Below, piece after piece: positions 7,934 through 18,939 of a stretch of DNA of 64,000 nt; position 1 is the first letter of the stretch; each line of letters begins with the position of its first letter. The DNA comes from Moanibacter sp965226025 (GTDB taxonomy: Bacteria; Verrucomicrobiota; Verrucomicrobiia; Opitutales; UBA2987). Location of the stretch: positions 1,612,001 to 1,676,000 of the forward strand of contig CBDDCD010000003.1 of NCBI GenBank assembly GCA_965226025.1, given 5' to 3'. A program made the translations under genes and the position numbers. Below the pieces are notes generated by a model. That model was given only the letters and a program-made list of their open reading frames with translations, was not told where the DNA came from and searched no databases.

Positions 7934-10152
7934 CTATGCAATCGCAAGTTTAAATCTCGATTTATAGCCGAGTTGGAAGGTAATGGTTCGGCCCGAGCGG
8001 TCGGGCATCAGGAGCGGGTTCTGGTTGAGAGTCTGGAGGTACTCAATCACGACTTGCTGCAAATGAGGGGAATAGTTTGCGGTTGGGAATAGATGCGCTT
8101 CGACGGTTGCGCCCCTCTCTATGAGGGCGCCGTCGCAGTGAGTCAGATTGCGAAACAGATCGTGGTCGTCACGATAGTTGTCGTAGCCTTCTTTAAAGGG
8201 TTCAAACTGCTTGTAGAAACTATTGCGGGCGAGGATTTTCAAGGCATCCATGATGGATTTGTTGGAGGTGTCCAGGCGGACATAGTTCTGCTCAATGAGT
8301 CGCTCCAGGCGCGAGCATTCGGTCTCGATTTGCTCCCCTTCGAGTTGGAGGGCATTGAGCTTGTGATCGAGGCGAGCGATCATGGCGCTCCTTGAGGTGC
8401 TTTGGCCCGGATGGGCATGTTCGGCCAGGAGCAGTCTTTTCAATGCTTCGGTGGATTGGGTTTTCTGCTTCAGGAGTGCTTTAGCGGCACCGCTTTTCTC
8501 CTGCCTATCCTCAAGGTGTTGGGCTAAGCGCTGGTAGTGGATGGTGCGATAAGAGGTGATCTGATTAATCCCAAAGTACTTATCGAGGTATTTGAAATCA
8601 TTCTCCTGAATCCAGCGACTGAACATCCCTTTGAGGACTGCTTCATCGGGGGCTTTTGGGTCGGTCCCTAAGATGCTCACCGTAATGGTTTGATTTCTGG
8701 GATTGGTCGCTTCCACCACCCATTGGGTAAGATGAGGATTCTTTTTCCACGGGCCCCGCTGATAGCAAAGATAATACTCCTGGAGATCTTCGGCATGGTT
8801 TCTGGGGCGCAGCAGGCGCAGTTGTCCGTCGATCCGTTGCAGGGGCTGGCCTTGAAACCTTTTTCCCAGGTGATGATTTCGAGTTGAGGATGCTCCAGGA
8901 TGGCTTCGTAAAACCAGTCCGCGGCGATCGCCCGGTCCACGTAAATGCTCACCTTCTTATCCGCAGGCACCTCTACCAATTCGAGCATCGCTTCGCAGTT
9001 GGGGATAAACCGTTTCCTTATATCCTCGTAGTTGTCGGTGCTGGCAAAATAGACCGGAGAGCCCTTCAGGGTATGAATAAAATCGCTGTGAAGCGCTTTG
9101 TCGGCCAACCGGATGGTGGGACACCAGCCCGCCAGGAGCTTGCTCATGCCGGTGTAATGTTTGGTGTGCGGATCATAATAAAAGCTCTGCTCACAAGAAG
9201 CATTCAGGTTCCTCGCGTTCACCCTGAGGATCGCTCTTAAAAGCGCTTCATGGGCCAGGGCGCTGAGCCTTTGGCGTTGCAGATGGGGCGTATAGAGGAC
9301 TCGCCCGATGAGCTTTTGCAGGTCTTCCAGATCGAGCAGTTTGCTCTGCTCGATATTCACCGCGGCCAACAGCGCGCAGGCCAGCCATTGCTTCAAAAGC
9401 CAGCCCTCTTCGCCATCTATCTGAGCCACTTGCCCGAGCCCTTCACTGAATACCAGCACCCCTAAATGTCGACACCACTGCACCGATTCGGAACTGCCCG
9501 TGGTAAAATCGGGAGACTCCTTGCGATTCTCCTCTTCGCCTTCGGCCTTGTTTTCTGCTTGCTCCTGCTCTGCCTGCAAGGGTGAACCCTTGGGAGAATC
9601 CCAGGCAGTCTCCCGATTTTGCCCCCTCCTCTGCTCGGCCTCCTTGGCCAAGGCCTCTTTGAGCTCCTTAAACAAAGGGCGCAGGGTTTCCCCACTGAGG
9701 CTGACTGCGAACACCTCCTCGATCTCACCGCGTATCTTCTTGCTGTAAGCGTACCGGCTCTGCTCATAGATCTCAAAAAAGCGCACCCGCACAAAACTCC
9801 GTATTTCCCGGGTCAATTTGCGATGCCACCGGCGCCCCGCCAACACCCGGCCCAGGGTTTCGGCATCGCCACTTTGCAGGGCCTCGCCCCACCGCTTCAT
9901 CGTCTTGGGGTCAACCTCAAATTGTCTCTGTAAGCACCCTATCTTCAACCCCGCATTATAGAGCCGTCCCACCAGAATCTTGAATCCAACCTGCTCGCGA
10001 TCGTCCCCCACCACTTCCAATAGCTCATGGCCGTAATAGACCTGCAATTGGCCTTTGCTCAGGTCCCGATAGACCGTCAGGCAGGGATTACGCTTGTCTA
10101 CCCCAAGGAGGCATTGTAGGCAGGACTCTTCTTGCTCGGTAGGTTTCTCCAT
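7934..10152 (-). pseudogene. DDE transposase gene split by one frame change
   Basis: Two overlapping frames together encode one protein of about 739 residues. The upstream part (from 10152) has an HTH-like region, then FYYDPHTKHYTG and IYVDRAIAADWFYEAI, resembling the first two acidic blocks of DDE transposases. The downstream frame carries HLTQWVVEATNP and FSRWIQENDFKYLDKYFGI, a typical third-acid (E) block. They join by a -1 shift at TGG GAA AAA GG, a run of five A on the coding strand (T at 8860-8864); one extra A would restore the frame. This is either a deletion or programmed frameshifting. I could not fix terminal inverted repeats or name an IS family. Confidence 0.7.
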
Positions 10153-10634
10153 TTTCTTCGAATTAGTTCTTCGAAGGAGAAGCCTACCGTTTTCTTTCTC
10201 TCGTTAAAAGTCGGGAATTCTACTTGCGATTCTACCCACCCCGACAACCCGCATAATAGCGAGTTCTGAAGGTTACTTGGAAGTTGGGCGTTCAATGTTA
10301 GGCGTTGAAAAAAAGGCTGGGATCAACATCCAACGTTCAACGTTCAATTTTGGTGGCTGCATGTTCCGGCGCCTTCGGCAGCAAAGAAAGGCCTAAGAAT
10401 TGCCGAGCGAAATGAAGTTTCAATCTCGATTTATCCGGCCATCCCGCTGAGCGGGACCGGCCAGAAAAAGCGTTTTCACGGTGAGACGGTAGCTGAAGCA
10501 GATTGGATGCGTCAAGGCGAACGACATTCCGGAGCTCTCTAGGAAGACTACGAACCAATCCTGGTGAATAGGTCAACCCACCCCAAACCCCTTGTGCCTC
10601 GTCAATACCCGATCGGCCGAACCCAGGCCGCTAG
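10153..10634. other. Gene-free accessory spacer with repeat debris
   Basis: No convincing gene. It holds repeats of the type gttcaacgttcaattttgg (10332-10350) and gttgggcgttcaatg, a copy of the TCCCGCTGAGCGGGA palindrome (10442-10456), and aagtttcaatctcgattta (about 10410-10429), which nearly matches the 3' end of the transposase gene at 7947-7966 in the same orientation. The last looks like the stub of another copy of that transposase. Confidence 0.5.
10442..10456. repeat. TCCCGCTGAGCGGGA palindrome
   Basis: A perfect 6-bp-stem palindrome. Variants occur at 13671-13685, 14227-14241, 14262-14276, and imperfectly at 16878-16890 and 39368-39381, so it is a dispersed small palindromic repeat of this genome. 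Confidence 0.65.
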
Positions 10635-10844
10635 CATCTCACTCGGTGGGACCGGGTCCTTTGGGCTCTCATCCTCTACCGATGGAGCGCCTGGAGGCGA
10701 AGCTTGTTCGTCGTTCAACCCGGGACCGGCATCAAGTGGCACCGCTGGGCCTTTCGGCTCTTCTGGCGATGGAAATCCCGGGGTGGTCGTCCGAGCATTC
10801 GCTCCGAAATCCGAGGTCTCATCCGCGGGATGGCTCGATCGAGT
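10635..10844 (+). pseudogene. N-terminal remnant of an integrase-core transposase
   Basis: Reading from the codon after TAG at 10632, the frame gives DRVLWALILYRWSAWRR, then LFVVQPGTGIKWHRWAFRLF and WRWKSRGGRPSIRSEIRGLI, ending near GMARSS. This is the well-known N-terminal segment of IS481/IS3-like integrase-core transposases (usually ...VQPxTVxxWHRxGFRLFWRWKSR...GRPxI..EIRxLIRxMxxEN). It breaks off just before the ENPLWGAPRIHGEL block. The matching C-terminal end lies 2.4 kb away at 13226-13447, with katG between. No start codon or catalytic core remains. Confidence 0.78.
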
Positions 10845-10953
10845 GCGATTGATGAGGTCGAGTTGACATTATTCGGGCAATGTCCAGCGTGTACATCATC
10901 ACTTCACTTTCCAGGGATTCATGATCCTTGTATACAGAACAGGTTGGAGAAAA

Positions 10954-13170
<2,217 letters not shown>

Positions 13171-13225
13171 TCTATTGACTAGGAAACAAAGAAATCGGCG
13201 TTGCAAATGGCACGAGAAATAACTG

Positions 13226-13447
13226 ATCCGATGTGAGTGCCTGGATCATCTGGTGTTATTTGGTGAGCGATCTCCGGCAAACGTGGTGAAAGCTTTCGAG
13301 AAGCATTACAACAGCGAGAGCAACCATCAGGCGATCGAGAACCAGATCATCCGCCCAGACCTACAAGTATTTGAAGGGCAGGGAACTGTCCCTTGCGTGG
13401 AACACCTGGGAGGACTGCTGAAGTTCTACCGAAGAAAGGCCGCCTGA
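13226..13447 (+). pseudogene. C-terminal remnant of an integrase-core transposase
   Basis: The frame gives IRCECLDHLVLFGERS, then a HYNSESNHQAIENQ stretch, ending EHLGGLLKFYRRKAA. These are the last blocks of integrase-core transposases (RRECLDHxLxFGERS, HYxxERNHQGL, RLGGLLxYYxRxAA). It has no start codon of its own and no catalytic core. Together with the N-terminal piece at 10635-10844 it brackets katG in the same orientation. Confidence 0.78.
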
Positions 13448-13635
13448 GGATCGCAGAATGTCTCGATCCAAGATCCATAATTACCGGAATTCGAATTCAT
13501 TCGCTATGGAACGGTGCCCCCAAATTTCTGTGCAACAGGGACTTGTGGGTCGGCCGAATATTCTGACCATACGTGGAGATGCAACGATGGTAGAATCGCT
13601 GTAAGCATCTGAAGACCAGAGGATCAAATTGGGGC
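13448..13635. other. Gene-free spacer
   Basis: Between the transposase remnant and the tRNA-like repeat. I see no gene or clear structure here. Confidence 0.5.
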
Positions 13636-13700
13636 CAAATTGGGTGCAGGGGGGGGATTTGAACCCCCGATCCCGCTGGGCGGGATTATGAGCCTGAGCT
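13636..13700 (-). pseudogene. tRNA-Met-like 3' remnant interrupted by a palindrome
   Basis: Bases 13636-13670 are identical to 14008-14042, the 3' part of the intact tRNA-Met gene (T arm, acceptor, CCA and a few bases beyond). The anticodon-loop part (GGCTCATAA on the minus strand) is also kept, but the bases that should form the 3' side of the anticodon stem are replaced by the palindrome at 13671-13685. The 5' half is lost. It lies just downstream of the GIY-YIG gene and supplies that gene's last codons and TAA stop. Confidence 0.75.
13671..13685. repeat. TCCCGCTGGGCGGGA palindrome inside a tRNA-like remnant
   Basis: Copy of the dispersed palindrome, located exactly between the T-arm part and the anticodon-loop part of the tRNA-like remnant. 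Confidence 0.7.
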
Positions 13701-13961
13701 GCTGCGAGTCAGTCCCGTTATGGCGTAGAGTTGGTTGCCACCTTTTGATCGCTTCAGGATGTTCTCCAACTTACGGGCTTCAGAAAGAGCCACTGGGTCG
13801 CTGTTCCAAACCAGCTTCCATGGTCCTCGATGTTTGGTCCACTTGCTTACGCCTGAATTGTGATTGGACACCCTCTTGGAAGTGTTCTCTGAAATTCCGA
13901 TATAGAATCGGCCCTTCGTGTTCTTCAATACGTAAACGTAATATGGTGCGTCGGTGGCCAT
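13686..13961 (-). CDS. Small GIY-YIG nuclease-domain protein
   Basis: A 91-residue single-domain protein. The GIY motif equivalent is YYVYVL (7-12) and YIG is at residues 20-22; the conserved Arg/His region (SKRVSNHNSG) and the Glu in ALSEARKLENILK follow, as in the UvrC/Slx1-type (UPF0213-like) small GIY-YIG family. Such proteins are probable DNA endonucleases. The last residues (about SSSGS) and the TAA stop are encoded by tRNA-like sequence. The gene lies immediately 3' of the intact tRNA-Met and is enclosed by the 35-bp direct repeat of the tRNA end, suggesting it came as a small element integrated at the tRNA. Confidence 0.88.
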   Translation of the reverse strand: MATDAPYYVYVLKNTKGRFYIGISENTSKRVSNHNSGVSKWTKHRGPWKLVWNSDPVALSEARKLENILKRSKGGNQLYAITGLTRSSSGS

Positions 13962-14012
13962 GGAAGGATCGGGGTTGCAAATCCCCCTCGTTCAAATGCA
14001 GATGAAACAAAT

Positions 14013-14089
<77 letters not shown>

Positions 14090-14226
14090 ACAAGGAGGGT
14101 ATGAAATAAGGTGCCATATCAAGCCTCACGCAAGCCAAATATACTGTCTCATTAATCTTTGTGGGGTGATCCTCAGCAGAGGTACCATCCTCGAAGCGAG
14201 TGGAGACGATTCGGTTGAACCCCCGA

Positions 14227-14241
14227 TCCCGCTGAGTGGGA
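14227..14241. repeat. TCCCGCTGAGTGGGA palindrome in tRNA-like remnant
   Basis: Same family as 10442-10456 with one stem change. It occupies the same site in the tRNA-like sequence as the copy at 13671-13685. Confidence 0.65.
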
Positions 14242-14261
14242 TTATGAGCCTGACGAGCTAT

Positions 14262-14276
14262 TCCCGCCCGGCGGGA
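14262..14276. repeat. TCCCGCCCGGCGGGA palindrome in tRNA-like remnant
   Basis: A second palindrome in the same remnant, at the D-loop position between AGTCC and TAGCTCG. The loop sequence differs from the other copies, the stem is the same. Confidence 0.65.
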
Positions 14277-14285
14277 CTACCCGTC

Positions 14286-14569
14286 GAATCGAAGCCTGTA
14301 GCAAAATGCGTGAGCATTTCGATCGTGTCAGATTCCTTCCCTAATTTTGGAGGACGTTCGGCGACAGAATCGGTTTGGAGGGCCGACTTACTATTCAGAA
14401 TGCAGTATTGGATGGCGTAACGGCGGCAGAATGAGAGCGAGATCCTTTACATTTTTTTGAGAACAATTTCATAAGTCTTTGACTATGTTTGGATTGGACA
14501 ATCTAGGGTCAATCCCCCATACTCCTCCTCAACGATTAGAAAACCAAACCAGGTAAATTGAAGGAAATC
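14286..14569. other. Gene-free leader region
   Basis: A spacer of about 280 bases before the pilin-like gene, partly A+T-rich (14445-14500), probably its promoter region. I could not fix -35/-10 boxes. Confidence 0.4.
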
Positions 14570-15022
14570 ATGAAAGAGACACAAGAATCCGGTGCAACTG
14601 AGACTAGGGACTCTTCCCTACCTTGCTTTGCTTTGTTGACGGGGATCATCACCCTAGTGGTGGCGTTAGTCGTCGCATCTTTGAATGAATGGGTCACGAT
14701 CGCGCAGAATATCGAGAGTGAGAATATCGTAGAAGACGCGCTTTTTGCCGAAATGGAGCATTTGCGTTCGTTGGAGTGGAATGAGATCGTCGGACTTCCG
14801 AGGCAGGACTCGTTCACTCCTCAGAGCGAGGCTACCGAATTTCCGTTGAGCGATTTTGAAGGGCAGAGGATTTTGACCCCTAAGACCGATTCGAGAATCG
14901 AAGTGCGGCTCATTTTCCGCTGGAGTGACGAGAAGAGCCGGAAGTCAAGCAAGCGCGTGATGGTCTCGTATCTGAACAAAAACGGTGAATATCAGCCGCT
15001 TATGGTTCCGTCAGCGACCTAA
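14570..15022 (+). CDS. Small membrane-anchored protein, pseudopilin-like
   Basis: About 150 residues. A short charged N-terminus is followed by one hydrophobic helix (LTGIITLVVALVVASL, about residues 24-40), then a soluble domain with a helix (ENIVEDALFAEMEHLRSLEW) and a strand-rich tail. The layout recalls minor pseudopilins (GspI/PilV) of Verrucomicrobia, but the prepilin cleavage motif is absent. ATG at 14570 follows AAGGA; a TTG 12 bases upstream is the alternative. It stands alone on its strand. The function is unknown. Confidence 0.7.
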   Translation: MKETQESGATETRDSSLPCFALLTGIITLVVALVVASLNEWVTIAQNIESENIVEDALFAEMEHLRSLEWNEIVGLPRQDSFTPQSEATEFPLSDFEGQRILTPKTDSRIEVRLIFRWSDEKSRKSSKRVMVSYLNKNGEYQPLMVPSAT

Positions 15023-15125
15023 GAAGGATTCGGTCGGGCGGGGCTGTAGATGATCGCGGAAGCGAGGCGACATCCGGATCCAATTGAGGACCTGAGGAGG
15101 GTCGGACCACCGACAGAATCCTAGC

Positions 15126-15151
15126 CCACTCTGCCGCGGGCGGCAGAGTGG
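15126..15151. terminator. GC-rich hairpin CCACTCTGCC/GGCAGAGTGG
   Basis: A perfect 10-bp stem with a 6-base loop about 100 bases after the stop at 15022. No T tract follows, so it may be a palindromic repeat or a Rho-type stall site rather than an intrinsic terminator. Confidence 0.45.
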
Positions 15152-15174
15152 AGGTAAGAATGAATTTCATCGAA

Positions 15175-15201
15175 CCCTGTCCCGGAAATCCCGGGACAGG
15201 G
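15175..15201 (+). terminator. Hairpin CCCTGTCCCGG/CCGGGACAGGG followed by TTT
   Basis: A long G+C-rich stem with a small loop followed by tttct, resembling an intrinsic terminator for the gene ending at 15022. With the hairpin at 15126-15151 it fills most of the 350-base gap up to 15374, which otherwise holds no gene. Confidence 0.5.
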
Positions 15202-15374
15202 TTTCTCGTAAATACGATTTAAAGGCCGGCTACCCATCTCCACGGGGTAGAAAGCAGGAGATTCCCTATTGCCCTTCTGAGTGGGCGGTTGCGGTTAATC
15301 GTAAAATTGACATGACAGGTATTTTGCTGACATCCTTCGCTTTGTTTGAATTTCACTAAAGGAGGGTTCAAACG

Positions 15375-15917
15375 ATGAGAAAGATCCAATATGTTATCAG
15401 TACCTTTGGGTGCGTTCTTGTTGTCCTTACGAGTGCATCGGCTAAGGAAAGGGTTCACTTAGACGCTCGAATCCGGGCTGCAACATCCAAGTTCTACGAG
15501 GTTAGTGCGGCAGGAAAGGAACTCGCTGGAAAGGCGAAAGGGATGCTTGTCTTTCCAAACGTGACCAAAGCGGGATTTGGAGTCGGCGGCGAGCGAGGCA
15601 ACGGCGCCCTCCTCGTTGATGGTGAGTTGGTGGACTATTATACGACCACTTCGGCTTCGATCGGGTTTCAAATCGGAGCCCAGACTCGCTCCCAGATCAT
15701 TCTTTTCATGAATGATCAGGTCCTGGATAGTTTCCAGAATAGTCAAGGTTGGGAAGTAGGAGTCGACGCCAGCGTCGCCATCGCAACTTTGGGCGCCGGC
15801 GGCGAGATCGACACGGAAACGGCGAAGCACCCCGTGATCGGCTTCATTTTTGGGAACAAGGGCCTGATGTACAACCTGAGTCTAGAAGGCACCAAGGTCT
15901 CGAAGAAAAAGAAGTAG
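15375..15917 (+). CDS. Exported YSC84/SYLF-domain protein
   Basis: A 180-residue protein with a signal peptide (cleavage likely after TSASAK, about residue 24). The body is the SYLF/Ysc84 lipid-binding fold: FYEVSAAGKELAGKAKGMLVFP, TKAGFGVGGERGNGALLV, ASIGFQIGAQTRSQIILFM and VGVDASVAIATLGAGGEID. Bacterial members are periplasmic or envelope proteins thought to bind phospholipid; their precise role is unsettled. A strong GGAGG lies 9 bases before the ATG. It is convergent with the SH3-like gene at 16011. Confidence 0.92.
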   Translation: MRKIQYVISTFGCVLVVLTSASAKERVHLDARIRAATSKFYEVSAAGKELAGKAKGMLVFPNVTKAGFGVGGERGNGALLVDGELVDYYTTTSASIGFQIGAQTRSQIILFMNDQVLDSFQNSQGWEVGVDASVAIATLGAGGEIDTETAKHPVIGFIFGNKGLMYNLSLEGTKVSKKKK

Positions 15918-16010
15918 GAAGCCCCATGGGGAGTTGCGGGATACGGGATACGGGATGCGGGATGGGGGTGGCGCAGAGAGTTCGAGTTTCGAAGCGGAGC
16001 CGGGAGAGGC

Positions 16011-16811
16011 CTAGTGTTTCAATCGGAGCGTCTTGGCGATGACGACGACGATCTTGGTATTTTTTGCGGATTGGGTTTCACCGTAAATAACGACGTTCTG
16101 CCCTTCGTACTCCCGCAGGGAACTGCTGATCAGCAGCTTGGAAGTATCCAGGTAGGCAATGCGCTTGCCGGCCGGGTCGACCAGTTTCCATTGATAGAGC
16201 TCGTCACTTGTGACCCTTTTTCTTGTAGACTGGAGAATTCCATCAAAGTGGCGAAACAGGTCGGTCACTGCCGGCCCTTCTGACGCCGAGCCTGCCGGAA
16301 CGGCTGAATTCGATCCCAGTGGGTAGGAGCTTTGATCATCGTTTTCGGTGGAGTTGGCCACCGTTGCGCCGTTCGCCAATTTCGGTATTTCGGATTTGGC
16401 GCCGCCAGCGTAGCGGAAGTAGACCGGCACCGCCTTAGTGAAATCGATTTGCACCCAATCTCCGGCCCAGATAACCTTTGCTGGATCACCTTCTTCTATG
16501 GTGGCAAGAATCGGGCTGTTTGAACTCGGTCTTAGATGAACCAGGGCTCCGATGCTCACTTCCAGGTCTTTTCCGACCTCCCTATTCTCAACGAATCCCC
16601 GGAACGAGCCCTCGTACTCAAACCAATTCCACCCTTCAGCGAGCTTGGCGGCGTCGAAGACGGACTCGGCAGATTCAAAGCGTTCATCCGATGAATCGAG
16701 CTCTGCCACCACATCCGAATTTGCGTCGGGTTCGAGGTGGAGGTAAATCGTCTCACAATGAACCACAATGGGGATAGCGAGGAGAGCAGAAGGAATCGCG
16801 ATTCTGTTCAT
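16011..16811 (-). CDS. Secreted SH3-like domain protein
   Basis: A 266-residue protein with an N-terminal signal peptide (IPSALLAIPIVVHC). Two SH3b-like stretches can be seen: TIYLHLEPDANSDVVAELD to GSFRGFVENREV, and IGALVHLRPSSNSPILATIE to WVQIDF. The C-terminal part (about 190-266) is a separate strand-rich domain with GKRIAYLDTSKLLI and NVVIYGETQSAKN, resembling an OB-like fold. Such proteins are usually envelope or peptidoglycan associated. No catalytic motif is seen. It is convergent with the SYLF gene; tandem GGGATAC/GGGATGC units lie between them at about 15938-15965. Confidence 0.7.
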   Translation of the reverse strand: MNRIAIPSALLAIPIVVHCETIYLHLEPDANSDVVAELDSSDERFESAESVFDAAKLAEGWNWFEYEGSFRGFVENREVGKDLEVSIGALVHLRPSSNSPILATIEEGDPAKVIWAGDWVQIDFTKAVPVYFRYAGGAKSEIPKLANGATVANSTENDDQSSYPLGSNSAVPAGSASEGPAVTDLFRHFDGILQSTRKRVTSDELYQWKLVDPAGKRIAYLDTSKLLISSSLREYEGQNVVIYGETQSAKNTKIVVVIAKTLRLKH

Positions 16812-16935
16812 GGTAGGGAGACTCTAGTATAAGGAGGAGGAGGTTGTCAGGCTAATTTCAGGTGGCCCAACGCCCAATCCCGCTCGGCGGTACCCAACGC
16901 CCAACATCGGGGTCGAAGGGTGGGTAGTAAGGATT
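16812..16935. repeat. Repeat-rich spacer (ggcccaacgcccaat units, TCCCGCTCGGCGG)
   Basis: Short spacer with cccaacgcccaa-type repeats on either side of an imperfect palindrome (16878-16890), related to the units at 10260-10350. No gene. Confidence 0.4.
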
Positions 16936-17676
16936 TTAAACTCGTTCCGTGAGCAGGTCGATCTCCCTCCGGCTCAGGGGACGGCATTTCCCATTGCCCA
17001 GGCCGATTAATTTGAGGCCTCCAATTTGAAATCGATAGAGGCGCTTTACCTTGTAACCGGCCGCCTTCATGAGACGGCGAATCTCTCTTTTTCTTCCGTG
17101 GGAGAGGTGAAGCTCCACGCTGCAGACGGATTCGCGCCCCCGCCTGTTGGGTATCACCTTTTCCACTTTCAGATATTCTCCCTGGTCGTAGATCCCTTTG
17201 AGGAGACGGGATGCGGTGGAGGGAGAGAGAGGTCTATCGAGGATTACCTGATACCTTTTCACGACTCGCTTGCTAGGATGGGTGAGTCGCTGGACGAGCG
17301 ATCCGTTATTGGTCAGTATCGCCATCCCCTCGCTCTCTTTATCGAGGCGGCCGGCGCAAAATAGGTTACGCATGGACAAGCCCATCGGAAGAAGATCAAA
17401 TACGGTCTTCGCGTTGTAAGGATCTCGATTGCTGCAAATGTAACCCTTGGGCTTGTTGACGAGGTAGGTCAGTTCAGGCTGTTTTGGAGATGGAATCGCC
17501 TTTGCGCCAACCGTGACGCGGTCCGCTTCCGGATCGATCTTTTGTCCAATCGAAGCGACTTCACCATTGACGCGGAGTAGCCCCTCGATAATCATCCGCT
17601 CGGCTTTTCTCCTCGAGCAGATTCCCTGCGCGGAGAGGAACTTCTGTAAACGTATTGATCTTCTGGGCTGGTTCAT
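16936..17676 (-). CDS. rluB: Pseudouridine synthase, RsuA/RluB family
   Basis: A 246-residue protein. An N-terminal S4 RNA-binding domain (IRLQKFLSAQGICSRRKAERMI) precedes the synthase domain with TYLVNKPKGYICSN, the catalytic aspartate in GRLDKESEGMAILTNNG, the RYQV strand and the final GRKREIRRLMKAAGYKVKRL motif. The family isomerises a single uridine in 23S (RluB/RluE/RluF) or 16S (RsuA) rRNA. Length and S4 domain favour RluB, but the target cannot be read from sequence. It is divergent from fabG. Confidence 0.9.
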   Translation of the reverse strand: MNQPRRSIRLQKFLSAQGICSRRKAERMIIEGLLRVNGEVASIGQKIDPEADRVTVGAKAIPSPKQPELTYLVNKPKGYICSNRDPYNAKTVFDLLPMGLSMRNLFCAGRLDKESEGMAILTNNGSLVQRLTHPSKRVVKRYQVILDRPLSPSTASRLLKGIYDQGEYLKVEKVIPNRRGRESVCSVELHLSHGRKREIRRLMKAAGYKVKRLYRFQIGGLKLIGLGNGKCRPLSRREIDLLTERV

Positions 17677-17856
17677 TGTTCACTTCACCCAACGTTGGAA
17701 ATCCTCGCGATGTTGCAAAGAGCAAAGTCCAATTGATTCCCAAGCGGCTCGATTCGTTTGGATTCTTGCTGGAATCTACTCTTCAATCAAGGAAACTGTC
17801 GAGGGGCGGTTGAGTGACCAAAGATTTGTGACGAATTCGAGACGGACAGGTTCCCG

Positions 17857-18603
17857 ATGGCTTTGACTTATACCAAACGCTCAGCTCTGGTAACCGGGGC
17901 TGGAAGGGGAATCGGTAGGGCGATTGCCAAATTGCTGGCCTCCGAAGGAGTGGCTGTGGCGTGTGTGAGCAGAACCGAGGCGAGCTGTAAATTAGCCGCG
18001 GAGGAGATTGTAGCGTCGGGTGGAGAGGCAAAAGCCTATGCCGTCGACGTCTCCGACAGTGAAGCAGTCTCGGGCGCCGCGAAGCAGGTCCTGGAGGACT
18101 TCGGTGAGGTGGACATACTCATTAATAACGCCGGTATCACGAAAGATGGATTGATTTTGCGGATGTCGGATGAGAGCTGGCAGGAGGTGATGGATACCAA
18201 CCTGACCAGCTGTTTCTACTGGACGAGAAACCTGGCCCATCCGATGGCGAGAAGACGCTGGGGCCGCATCGTGAATATTTCATCGGTGGTCGGTCTGATG
18301 GGAAACGCCGGTCAGTGCAATTATTCCTCCTCGAAGGCCGGCATGCTGGGGCTGACCAAGTCCCTGGCCCGGGAACTCGCTTCCCGCTCGATTACGGTAA
18401 ACGCCGTAGCTCCCGGATTTATCGACACCGATATGACGTCAAGGCTTGACGAGAAAACGACCGATCTCATTCTGAAAAGCATCCCGTTACGCCGTCTGGG
18501 TAACTCTGATGACGTTGCTCAGGTCGTAGGTTTCCTATGCTCCGAGCAAGCCGGATATATCACAGGGCAGGTTTTTACCGTTGACGGCGGCATGGTGATG
18601 TGA
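17857..18603 (+). CDS. fabG: 3-oxoacyl-[ACP] reductase FabG
   Basis: A 248-residue short-chain dehydrogenase. The NADP-binding TGAGRGIG motif is at about residues 14-21, with NNAG and the Ser-Tyr-Lys triad (ISSVVGLMGNAGQCNYSSSKAG); the C-terminus has PGFIDTDMT and VDGGM. It reduces 3-ketoacyl-ACP in the elongation cycle. The next genes are acpP and fabF, confirming the fatty-acid role. Confidence 0.96.
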   Translation: MALTYTKRSALVTGAGRGIGRAIAKLLASEGVAVACVSRTEASCKLAAEEIVASGGEAKAYAVDVSDSEAVSGAAKQVLEDFGEVDILINNAGITKDGLILRMSDESWQEVMDTNLTSCFYWTRNLAHPMARRRWGRIVNISSVVGLMGNAGQCNYSSSKAGMLGLTKSLARELASRSITVNAVAPGFIDTDMTSRLDEKTTDLILKSIPLRRLGNSDDVAQVVGFLCSEQAGYITGQVFTVDGGMVM

Positions 18604-18643
18604 TGCGAAATAGGTAATTTAGTAAATGTCTAGGTAGGGAGAA

Positions 18644-18901
18644 ATGGCAGAAAAATCGATTGAGGAGCGTGTCAAAGAGATCATCGTCAATCAGCTTAAC
18701 GTGAATGACGAGCAGGTTACCCCGGAAGCATCTTTTCTCGACGACCTCGGAGCAGATTCGCTCGATACGGTAGAACTCATAATGGCCTTCGAGGAGGAGT
18801 TCAAAAGCGAAATTGACGGAGAGATCCCGGAATCAGAGGCAGAGAATCTGCAGACCGTTGGCGACGTCGTGAAGTACATCGAGGACAAGTCAGGAAGTTG
18901 A
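18644..18901 (+). CDS. acpP: Acyl carrier protein
   Basis: An 85-residue acidic four-helix protein. The phosphopantetheine site is S39 in GADSLDTVELIM. It carries growing acyl chains for FabG and FabF, whose genes flank it. It lies 40 bases after fabG and 38 before fabF in an operon; GGGAG precedes the ATG. Confidence 0.97.
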   Translation: MAEKSIEERVKEIIVNQLNVNDEQVTPEASFLDDLGADSLDTVELIMAFEEEFKSEIDGEIPESEAENLQTVGDVVKYIEDKSGS

Positions 18902-18939
18902 CTGAATTCGATCGGTAACTGATTATCCCACCACCTTTG

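Larger units (their letters stand above)
14215..14285 (-). pseudogene. Second tRNA-Met-like remnant carrying two palindromes
   Basis: On the minus strand the order is AGTCC, palindrome (14262-14276), TAGCTCGTCAGGCTCATAA identical to the intact tRNA, palindrome (14227-14241), then TCGGGGGTTCAA of the T arm. The acceptor stem is missing on both sides. The palindromes occupy the D-loop part and the 3' side of the anticodon stem. It cannot give a working tRNA. Confidence 0.7.

Noticed and set aside
7940..10231. 10-bp inverted match AATCGCAAGT at 7940-7949 and 10222-10231 as transposon ends
   Set aside because: The left copy lies within the coding region of the transposase and the match is short, so it is not credible as a terminal repeat.
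15938..15965. Tandem GGGATAC/GGGATGC units as a CRISPR-like array
   Set aside because: The units are only 7 bases long, with no spacers and no cas genes. No CRISPR array was seen anywhere in the window.
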